A DNA stretch of 64,000 nucleotides from Pedobacter sp. PLR (GTDB lineage: Bacteria; Bacteroidota; Bacteroidia; Sphingobacteriales; Sphingobacteriaceae): positions 806,001-870,000 of the forward strand of contig NZ_JAPIVQ010000001.1 of assembly GCF_026239675.1 (NCBI RefSeq), read 5' to 3'. This document shows, piece after piece, positions 28,101 through 34,701 of the stretch (positions within the stretch are counted from its first letter, which is position 1; the number at the start of each line of letters is the position of its first letter). The notes under the pieces were generated by a model. The model did no database searches. It was not told where the DNA came from and saw only the letters and a list, made by a program, of their open reading frames with translations. The position numbers were made by a program, and so were the translations under genes.

Positions 28101-28470
28101 TCACAACTACCTCCCCCAAGGTATTGTCAGCATTCTTTAAAGAAACTGTGATGTGTGTTTGGTTGCTGATATTGATTTGTGCAGACTGGTATCCAAGGTA
28201 AGTTACTCTTAACAAAGTAATTCCTTCAGGTACTTTCAAGCTGAATTTACCATCACCATCAGTTACAGTCCCTACAACTGAATTCTGAATCACACCAGGA
28301 ACACCTGTTTGTTCGCCAATCATGGCCTTGTCTACAAATACCGAAGCTCCAGGTATCGGCAAACCATCTTTTTCATCCAGCACCTGACCAGTGATGGTCT
28401 TTGTGCTCTGACTAAAACCTGCGAAGCCGAAGCCAAGCAAGATTAGTATTAGCATTAATTGTTTATTCAT
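25111..28470 (-). CDS. SusC/RagA-family TonB-dependent transporter
   Basis: TonB-dependent outer-membrane importer paired with the SusD that follows. After a signal peptide (GFAGFSQ near residue 20) comes a carboxypeptidase-regulatory-like domain (TITGQVLDEKDGLPIPGASV) with an insertion of about 15 residues before TVTDGDGKFSLKV. The plug has LGEVVVNGYTD and LKDAAATAIYGARAANGVI, and the chain ends SISIGLNATF, a beta-signal. No STN domain is present, which agrees with control by the neighbouring LytTR system and not by FecR. The leader carries the A/C-rich motif at 28492-28505. Confidence 0.95.
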   Translation of the reverse strand: MNKQLMLILILLGFGFAGFSQSTKTITGQVLDEKDGLPIPGASVFVDKAMIGEQTGVPGVIQNSVVGTVTDGDGKFSLKVPEGITLLRVTYLGYQSAQINISNQTHITVSLKNADNTLGEVVVNGYTDIAKRKNTTATVKLDYDKVRQTGVSGIDQMLEGQVAGVSVGNITGGPGAAPQIRIRGTVSLNGSQDPLWVLDGLPLDGTNLPNTIGKDDIDQLRNLPIAGLNPDDIADITILKDAAATAIYGARAANGVIVITTKKGKQGPMAINFSANSFISQRPDFGKLNLMNATEKVDFELGMAGRSDLSYRSGNGEIARILKKSGELSKYRTGGFSALNPSTQEAINALRADGTDWGKEIYQNAINQQYTLGLSGGSEQATYYLSGGYYNEKGTTKQTGLERYNMTLKTDFNISQKLKAGAAVFGSKSTRTNYLADADAFTNISTYTRNVNPYQTVRNAAGGFNYDPDIFGDRGGDTYLPFNAIEERENTRYTLDNKSIKAILDLKYQIHKNLSIRTELGLQFEDTDVEKFGGQNSYYTRKYRDKYKRWNPITKQQESFLPQGGTIYNQSANSFQYNWKTILEYKKVFAEKHEIEALAGTEFRRTTNEAISTRAFGFNERTLTSQGVIFPDNSYANAEDLRPYLKGYVENAYASFYSTLSYTYDRKYTAYGSIRYDGSDLFGVDPKYRYLPIYSLSGAWNASEEEFIKNISWISNLRVRTSYGLQGNIDKSTSPFVIGTYGNSGAFPGGNQPTIGVTNPPNNKLRWEKTSTFNAGVDFGMFKNAVQVTFDYYDRFSKDLIGIEELQVENGFNYTSSNFSQLSNKGLELTISTRNINTANFQWSTDFNIAHNKTKVIREKVRPNQFMPSKEGYPVNGIWVLKTAGLDKDGLPLFVRDGKTLSMEEFYGLYDPNADIDWAAGYEVSSKYSGKAFQDLYTYAGNGDAKFTGGLTNRFRYSNFDLSISALFNINKLVNTAPLFNPSQVDRGRNYSREILNAWSPTNTGSSLPGIYGADSFGGERWMAHSWQNGNDPANTYSNLDIFVKNMSYVRINSIRLGYSLPTAIAGKVKANSLRISMEARNPFVIGTNYKGYFDPETYGNIYAQPITKSISIGLNATF

Positions 28471-28491
28471 GTCCCCTTTTTAAAAATATTA

Positions 28492-28505
28492 TAGTTGTTT
28501 GGTTG
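28492..28505 (-). promoter_or_regulatory. A/C-rich leader motif before susC
   Basis: The minus strand reads CAACCAAACAACTA, 22 bases before the susC start, one base different from the motif before the AraC gene at 16624. It lies between the protease stop and susC, so it probably acts in translation and not in promotion. Confidence 0.4.
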
Positions 28506-28508
28506 TTT

Positions 28509-31136
28509 TTAGTTCATTCTTAAACTCTGACGAATCCGGAGGATTAAGTCTAAGTAATGACCTTTTGTTGCATCATCTCCCCTGCCTTTGTTTTTTTCCA
28601 GGGTCGTAAGAATCTGAAGTAACTCACTGCGTTTCGCAGCTGCTACATCAGAGGTTCTGCTCATAGAACTCACCTGAATATTTCTCAATGACGTTTCCTC
28701 AGCCCCTACAACTGATTTACCATCATTACTGAAATCACACACTTGCAATTGATTTTGCATTTTTAACTTATTATCTTGTAAAGATGTCTTAGTGATTTTC
28801 TCCAACATTTTGTCGGTGCTCACCAATAGTACATCTACGTAGTTTTGTTGTAACATACGGTCGGTAATCGAAAGCGTTTTACCACGTTGAGTTTTCGCGA
28901 AAACCGTTTCTCTTACTTCTTTTAATAGCTCATTAGCGGTGTACACGCTGTCTTTACCCAGCATTACTTCCATTTCCATCATTCTCAATAAGCGCTCCTG
29001 GCTAACCAGGCTATAAAGAATCCCATATTGAAATTCACGTCTTACATTGTATGGTCCATATTCGTATGGCCCTGCAGGAGAATCCTTGATTGGGAAAGTT
29101 TTCAATAATAAATCCTTACTGAACAACCAATCCGGAACTTCCATCACCTCTTGTTTCAAAAATTCAAGGGATTTAATTTGCATGGCTTTTGGAACTGGTG
29201 TATACGCATTCTTATGGTCTCCGGCTACTGGTTTCTCCAGGTAATAACCACCGATATTTGCAGTTACATGCTCTGCGTAAGTCAACCATTGGAAAATGGC
29301 CGCCATATACAGTTTTCCTGCCTGATAATAATCTTCACCAGGATTTGCTGCCCAGGTAGAAATCTGAGGGATCAGACGCTTTAAGTTTAACAAACCATAA
29401 CGACTTGCTTTAACCGCATCATCACCTAAATCTTCTGATTGAGATCTTGGATCAACTACCGCACCTTGTTGCTCACCATAGAAATACAAAGGATCATTTT
29501 CATGGTCTTTGATCCATTTCGCCAATACCGGAATTTCCTCATGTGGATCTTTCGTGTCTAACCAACGGTATCCCCAGGCGATCGCATATTTATCATACAG
29601 ACCGATTTTAGGCGTAATGCTTGTTACTTTATCTTCTGGTTGCGCTACGTAATTGAAACGTGCGTAATCCATGATTGAAGAAGCTGTTCCGCCCATGCGC
29701 TCCGTAAATGAAGGCGAGCGCAGAGAATCTACAGGGAAGGAGTAAGAAGCGCCCATGTTGTGTTTCAAACCTAAAGTATGACCCACTTCATGAGAAGATA
29801 CAAAGCGAATGGCATGTGCCATACGTGCATCAGTAAATTTATTAGCTCTTGCACCTTCGTCAATAACACCTGTTTGAACCCTCATCCAGGATTGCAAAGA
29901 GGTCATTACATTGTGCCACCAGATCACATCTGATTCCAGGATTTCTCCGGAACGCGGATCGATTACTGCAGGGCCCATTGCATTAGATTTCGGCGAAGCT
30001 GCATAAGTGATTTCCGAATAACGGATATCATCACCATCATAATCAGCGATGTCTTTTACTTCTAATGCCTGAATTGCGTTTTTGAAACCTGCGGCTTCAA
30101 AAGCTTTTTGCCAGTCTACCACACCAGCAATGATTTGCTGTCTCCATTGAGGAGGCGTAGATGGGTCAATATAAAAGATGATCGGTTTTTCCGGCTCTAC
30201 CAGTTCACCTGCAAGGTAACGGGCCCGGTCTTCCGCTTTAGGTTCCATTCTCCATCTGGTTAACAGTTCCCTTTTCTCCATTTTATGCTGTGTATCGGAG
30301 AAGTACCATCTTGGTGTGGTAAAAAATCCTACCCTATCGTCAGCATAACGAGGTTTCATTGGCGTTTCCGGTAACAACAATACGTTAGTGGTTACTGCCA
30401 CACTGATTGGAATACTGTTTTGACCTTCCGTTACTCTGGTACTCAATAAAGAACGTACCACCACATTTTGAGGGAAGCTTTTAATCTGCTCAATAGCCGA
30501 TAATGCGCTTTTAGGTGCAGTACCTAAACCAATATCAGTAAAAACATCATTAAAGCTTTTATCAGTACCGTCAAAAACCCTGTTCATTTTGATCACTATT
30601 GCGGATGAATCCGGGCTATAGGCTTCAATTTTGAAAGATTCAATTACGGAACCGATGAAGTTATCTTTTACAGAACGGGTAATGGCATCCCCTTCCGGCG
30701 ACTGTACCTGAGGAACGATTGTTTTCACCCAGATGGTTTTCGCCAGTTTATTTTGTGAAAAGCGAATCACTTTGTTATCAAAGTTCATCCCTTTGTTTAA
30801 TCCGGATTCATTAAGTGCTAATGGTACGGATGATATTTTGTTGACTACTAAAAAGTCCTTACCCATTAACTTCAGGGGGATCTCAAAGTAATAATCAGTT
30901 TCTACCTGGTGGACTTTAAAAAGTCCATTTACCGTCTTTGCTTTCTTCAGCAAATCGGCATAACTTTTCAGCTCCTTACCTTTGGTGGTATCAGCAGCAT
31001 TTTTCTTCTTTAGCGAATCCGCTAATACTTTCTTAGTTGTTTTAGTTGGAAATTTTTTAGGAGTTTGTGCGTTTACCTGTGTAGTAAACAAGCCTGCTAA
31101 AACAGCCAAAAAAAATGAAGTCTTATTCAAAATCAT
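28509..31136 (-). CDS. Secreted zinc metalloprotease (DUF5117/DUF4953 type)
   Basis: Large exported metallopeptidase of the gluzincin/metzincin kind found in Bacteroidota. A signal peptide (FTTQVNAQ near residue 24) is followed by a DUF5117-like N-terminal region. The active site is SSHEVGHTLGLKHN near residues 447-460: the extended HExxHxxGxxH zinc motif, with SIMDYARFNY (Met-turn) about 40 residues later. An 875-residue length fits this family. It is the first gene of the operon with the SusC and SusD that follow, 38 bp apart. A triple phased repeat at 31179-31228 lies just upstream. Substrate is unknown; peptide foraging or maturation of surface proteins both fit. Confidence 0.9.
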   Translation of the reverse strand: MILNKTSFFLAVLAGLFTTQVNAQTPKKFPTKTTKKVLADSLKKKNAADTTKGKELKSYADLLKKAKTVNGLFKVHQVETDYYFEIPLKLMGKDFLVVNKISSVPLALNESGLNKGMNFDNKVIRFSQNKLAKTIWVKTIVPQVQSPEGDAITRSVKDNFIGSVIESFKIEAYSPDSSAIVIKMNRVFDGTDKSFNDVFTDIGLGTAPKSALSAIEQIKSFPQNVVVRSLLSTRVTEGQNSIPISVAVTTNVLLLPETPMKPRYADDRVGFFTTPRWYFSDTQHKMEKRELLTRWRMEPKAEDRARYLAGELVEPEKPIIFYIDPSTPPQWRQQIIAGVVDWQKAFEAAGFKNAIQALEVKDIADYDGDDIRYSEITYAASPKSNAMGPAVIDPRSGEILESDVIWWHNVMTSLQSWMRVQTGVIDEGARANKFTDARMAHAIRFVSSHEVGHTLGLKHNMGASYSFPVDSLRSPSFTERMGGTASSIMDYARFNYVAQPEDKVTSITPKIGLYDKYAIAWGYRWLDTKDPHEEIPVLAKWIKDHENDPLYFYGEQQGAVVDPRSQSEDLGDDAVKASRYGLLNLKRLIPQISTWAANPGEDYYQAGKLYMAAIFQWLTYAEHVTANIGGYYLEKPVAGDHKNAYTPVPKAMQIKSLEFLKQEVMEVPDWLFSKDLLLKTFPIKDSPAGPYEYGPYNVRREFQYGILYSLVSQERLLRMMEMEVMLGKDSVYTANELLKEVRETVFAKTQRGKTLSITDRMLQQNYVDVLLVSTDKMLEKITKTSLQDNKLKMQNQLQVCDFSNDGKSVVGAEETSLRNIQVSSMSRTSDVAAAKRSELLQILTTLEKNKGRGDDATKGHYLDLILRIRQSLRMN

Positions 31137-31178
31137 GTTCCAAAGTGGGGGATAATTGGCACATTATGAAATTTTCAG

Positions 31179-31228
31179 GAGTGAACTCGTACAATATACT
31201 TAGTGAAAGCGCAGTTTTAAGGAGTGAA
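31179..31228 (-). promoter_or_regulatory. Triple phased repeat, candidate LytTR operator
   Basis: AGTGAA (plus-strand reading) recurs at 31180, 31202 and 31223, spaced 22 and 21 bp. The outer two extend to TTTTxAGGAGTGAA. The array sits 43-92 bp upstream of the metalloprotease start. LytTR regulators are known to bind direct repeats about two helical turns apart upstream of the -35 region, and the locus encodes its own LytTR protein. Confidence 0.6.
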
Positions 31229-31263
31229 ATATTTAATGTTAACTTGATATTTTGTCCTGATTA

Positions 31264-32880
31264 CTATTCAGTTAAATGTAAAACAGGCAAATAACAACTG
31301 AAGTGTTCCTCCTCAGTTCCGTAGGTAAAGCCTTGATTTCCAAAATAGGAATAAGTGCTTTTCAGGTAATTCAGACCCTGTTTTCCGGAATCTTTGACAT
31401 CTGTGCGCAATTGGAGGTTATTGCTCACGACAATCGTGTTTCCCTGACTTCTGATGGTAATTTTCAGTGGTTTTTCTTTAGAAAGTATGTTGTGTTTAAC
31501 GGCATTTTCGATCAGGGTTTGTAAGCTCATGAAAGGAATTTCGCCTTCCAGCAGTCTTTCCCCGATCTGGATATCTAAAGGCTCCAGGGCATCGCCGAAA
31601 CGGATCTTCAACAGGAAGAAATACTCCTTCATGAAGCGCAATTCGTCGGCTACCGGAGCAAGGCCGCTGGGGTAAGATTCCAGCACGTAGCGGTATACTC
31701 TCGAAAGCTTGACTACAAATGCCTTAGCGAGCTCGGTATCCTGTGCAATCAGCGCGTTAAGGGAGCTGAGGGAGTTGAAAAGAAAATGAGGGTTCACCTT
31801 TTCTTTTAATTTACTCAGTTGCAGCATGGCATTCTCCTTTTCATGGGTCTCTGCCAGAAGTTTCAATTCCTGTTTTTCCATGGACAATTCCTGACGGTTG
31901 ATCTCAACTTCTCTGCGCAGCATAAACTCTTTCTGCCATTTTCGCTGGTAGATCCAGATCAGCCCTAAGATGATCGTGACAGATATCAGACCCATATAAA
32001 TAGAATAGGCTCTGATATCCTCGAAATCCTCCTCTAATACAATAACCGGAACATCGACGATAATGGTCCAGTTCAAGCCATTGATCACATTGGGAATATA
32101 ATATCTGGTAACGGGCATACCTAAATAATCGGATTCCACCAATTCATGCTTTGTCTTTCCATAAGGATGGATCTGATTGAAGAGGGTATCCTGTTTAGGA
32201 TGAAATAATTGCTGACCGATTTGCTTTTCATTAGGACTGGTGATACAAATGCCATTTTCATCGACAATTAAGGCATAAGACTGCCCTTTCACATCCACAG
32301 AAGCAAAAGCACGCTGCAATTCCTGCAGGTCAACATCCAAACCGGTTAACAGGCGGCCTCTATCCGATTCTACCGTATTGCTGGCGGTTAACAAATGTAA
32401 AGCAGGAGAAACCTGAGTTTGTGATCCTCTCACATTACTGGTATCATTGGCCAGAAATTGTTGCTTTGCCCAGGCTCTTACATAAAGAGGCATTGGTACT
32501 TTCTGAAAAGAAGCAGAATTACGAATGAGATATACAAAAGAAGTATCTTTTCCCTTGATGATGGCATACCATGCTTTTTTCACTTTTTCGTCCGACAATA
32601 ATACGGTCCCCAGGGTCTGCATTAAGCTCTCCTCGCTGATGTCTTTTCTTAATTCAGGAAAAAGTGTGGCGGCCACTTGCGTGCCTTTTAGGATGTTACC
32701 GAACTCATACTGATAAACCAGTACTTTTTGACGGTACACATTTGTGCCTGCAAAATCAGCGATAGTATTGATCCGTTTCTCCAGAAAACGACCAGTAAAA
32801 AAGGTAACGCCAGCGATACACAGAAAGACTGCGAGACCGATAACTATCAGATATTTTGGAGTTTGCAACACGAGCTTCAT
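31264..32880 (-). CDS. LytS-type sensor histidine kinase (His_kinase family)
   Basis: Inner-membrane sensor kinase, probably the partner of the LytTR regulator at 22885-23640. Starting at the ATG at 32880 (MKLVLQTPKYL), it has a membrane helix (YLIVIGLAVFLCIAGVTFF), a periplasmic Cache-like sensor of about 250 residues, a second helix (IYMGLISVTIILGLIWIY), a coiled-coil linker rich in Glu and Lys, and a His_kinase domain with KVNPHFLFNSLSSLNALI (phospho-acceptor His) and an HATPase Asn box LIENAVKHNI. I prefer this start over 32922 because a -7 motif lies only 5 bases before it. It is 127 bp upstream of the metalloprotease operon. Confidence 0.93.
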   Translation of the reverse strand: MKLVLQTPKYLIVIGLAVFLCIAGVTFFTGRFLEKRINTIADFAGTNVYRQKVLVYQYEFGNILKGTQVAATLFPELRKDISEESLMQTLGTVLLSDEKVKKAWYAIIKGKDTSFVYLIRNSASFQKVPMPLYVRAWAKQQFLANDTSNVRGSQTQVSPALHLLTASNTVESDRGRLLTGLDVDLQELQRAFASVDVKGQSYALIVDENGICITSPNEKQIGQQLFHPKQDTLFNQIHPYGKTKHELVESDYLGMPVTRYYIPNVINGLNWTIIVDVPVIVLEEDFEDIRAYSIYMGLISVTIILGLIWIYQRKWQKEFMLRREVEINRQELSMEKQELKLLAETHEKENAMLQLSKLKEKVNPHFLFNSLSSLNALIAQDTELAKAFVVKLSRVYRYVLESYPSGLAPVADELRFMKEYFFLLKIRFGDALEPLDIQIGERLLEGEIPFMSLQTLIENAVKHNILSKEKPLKITIRSQGNTIVVSNNLQLRTDVKDSGKQGLNYLKSTYSYFGNQGFTYGTEEEHFSCYLPVLHLTE

Positions 32881-32885
32881 TGCTG

Positions 32886-32893
32886 CAAAGATA
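32886..32893 (-). promoter_or_regulatory. -7 promoter element TATCTTTG for the histidine kinase
   Basis: Exact TAnnTTTG match followed by CAGCA and the ATG at 32880, implying a leaderless or near-leaderless transcript. It excludes the longer reading frame starting at 32922 as the normal product. Confidence 0.5.
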
Positions 32894-32909
32894 GGAAAAG
32901 AGAAATGAT

Positions 32910-32943
32910 TCCGGATTAACACAAACGTTTGCGCTAATCCGGA
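32910..32943 (-). terminator. Hairpin downstream of the GH109-like gene
   Basis: A near-complete inverted repeat: TCCGGATTA and TAATCCGGA arms, with an inner segment that also pairs (CAAACGTTTG core), 34 bases after the GH109-like stop. The following minus-strand sequence is T-rich but interrupted, so termination efficiency is uncertain. Confidence 0.6.
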
Positions 32944-32976
32944 GTAATCATTATGATATGTTAATGACGATAAATT

Positions 32977-34410
32977 TTACTTCGCTTCTCTGACTTTAGT
33001 GTTACCACCACCGTCTAAAGTAAGGTTTACCGGCTTGTTAGTCGTCCAGTTACCTCTTGTGAAATCAGGAATATCAATGCTGGTTGATCTTTTCGATACT
33101 GATTTCTTACTCAAAGGAACAATACAACTCCATGCTGCAGCATCGTATACGTCCTGATCTAATGGTAAACCATTACGCAGGCAATCGATTAATCTCCAGT
33201 CCATCATGAAGTCCATTCCGCCGTGTCCGCCTACTTTCTTAGCGATTTCACCAACGTGTTTGATCAATGGCGGGGTATAAGTATCGTATAATTTTTTCAG
33301 TTCCGCATCTTTGACAAATTCATGTCCGAAAGCAATACGTTCTGGTTCAGGGTATTTACTGGCGAAAGCTTTCGTTCCACTCAATACGTGAATTCTTGAA
33401 TATGGACGCGGAGAAGTTACATCATGTTGTAACATCATCGTTTTTCCTTTATTGGTTCTGATGGTCGTGGTATTCATGTTACCTCTGAAGTTCTTCCCTA
33501 CAAACTGATTGTAGAAAGCGTCTTTTTCAGCTCTCTTTTTTGCTTCTTCGCCCATCATGAAATCATTAGAAGACATAGACACTAAATAGTCCATTTTATC
33601 ACCTCTGTTGATGTTCATACACTGTGCAATCGGCCCTAAACCATGTGTCGGGTAAACGTTTCCATTGTAATCAATGTTTTCTTTTAGTCTCCACATGTCT
33701 TCATAACCCTTCTTGCTGAAGTTTAAATCTAACAAGTCGTGGATATAAGCACCTTCTGCATGAATCAATTCGCCGAACATGCCCTGACGAACCATGTTTA
33801 AGGTTAACATTTCGAAGAAATCATAACAGCAGTTTTCCAGCATCATACAATGCTTACGGGTACGCTCAGAAGTTTCTACCAACTGCCAGCATTCGTCAAT
33901 GGTTAGCGCTGCTGCTACCTCTGTTGCGGCATGTTTGCCGTGTTCCATTGCAAAAACTGCCATTGGGGTATGTAAATGCCATGGGGTACAGATATAAACA
34001 AGATCAAGGTCTTCTTTCTCAATCATTTCCTTCCAGCCGTTTTCACCTGAATATTCTTTTGCTTTTGGCAAGCCTTTTTTCTCCAGTATTTTTTGTGCTG
34101 CCGAAGCTCTTTCCGGAAGTTTATCGCATAGTGCTTTAATTTCTACACCTTCAATAAAAGACATTCTTCCTACTGCACCAGGACCACGCATGCCCAATCC
34201 GATGAAACCGATCTTTACTTTATCGATTTTCGGTGCAGCGTACCCTGACATGTTAAATCTTGCGCCACTGGTAATTGGGTAAAGCGAAGGAGTTTCATTG
34301 GATAGGATTTCAGCTGATGCAGGTGATTTTGCAAATGCAGGTAAGCCCATTGCTACCGCGCTGGAGCCAATAGCTAGTTGTTGTAAAAACTTTCTACGGT
34401 TAGGTTTCAT
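32977..34410 (-). CDS. Gfo/Idh/MocA-fold protein, GH109-like glycosidase
   Basis: NAD-dependent enzyme of the Gfo/Idh/MocA fold, closest by pattern to GH109 alpha-N-acetylgalactosaminidases, which use an oxidised C3 intermediate. The N-terminus NRRKFLQQLAIGSSA is a twin-arginine signal, fitting export of a folded, cofactor-loaded protein. The dinucleotide site is KIGFIGLGMRGPGAVG near residues 66-81. YICTPWHLHTPMAVFAMEHG and AEGAYIHDLLDL are the GH109-like active-site blocks. At 477 residues it is the usual GH109 size. It appears monocistronic between two hairpins. A plain sugar dehydrogenase cannot be excluded. Confidence 0.8.
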   Translation of the reverse strand: MKPNRRKFLQQLAIGSSAVAMGLPAFAKSPASAEILSNETPSLYPITSGARFNMSGYAAPKIDKVKIGFIGLGMRGPGAVGRMSFIEGVEIKALCDKLPERASAAQKILEKKGLPKAKEYSGENGWKEMIEKEDLDLVYICTPWHLHTPMAVFAMEHGKHAATEVAAALTIDECWQLVETSERTRKHCMMLENCCYDFFEMLTLNMVRQGMFGELIHAEGAYIHDLLDLNFSKKGYEDMWRLKENIDYNGNVYPTHGLGPIAQCMNINRGDKMDYLVSMSSNDFMMGEEAKKRAEKDAFYNQFVGKNFRGNMNTTTIRTNKGKTMMLQHDVTSPRPYSRIHVLSGTKAFASKYPEPERIAFGHEFVKDAELKKLYDTYTPPLIKHVGEIAKKVGGHGGMDFMMDWRLIDCLRNGLPLDQDVYDAAAWSCIVPLSKKSVSKRSTSIDIPDFTRGNWTTNKPVNLTLDGGGNTKVREAK

Positions 34411-34570
34411 TTGTGGTTGGTTTATGTTGGTTGTATTTTGTATTGGTTGTATGCAGGGTTGATATTGGTTATAAACAACCTCCTACCCTGTTTAACGAAT
34501 ATAATGATTGTGTTTATTTTTTGATGCTGTTAATCTTGCGCAAACGCTTGCGTAAAAGTAAATTGTAAAT

Positions 34571-34608
34571 AAAAATCACTCCGGAATGGTTATTCCGGAG
34601 TGATTTTT
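34571..34608. terminator. Symmetric terminator downstream of second GH95
   Basis: A perfect 16-bp stem (34571-34586 with 34593-34608) and a 6-base loop, with T-runs at both ends. It lies 94 bases after the GH95 stop on the minus strand and isolates it from the GH109-like gene. Confidence 0.9.
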
Positions 34609-34701
34609 TATTGTTGTTTCAATGTGTGTTCAAGAACCTTTACCAGCTATTTTAATTAACTGATGACGCGTTGATTCCGTTGCTCTTCCGGCGACTGTTT
34701 A

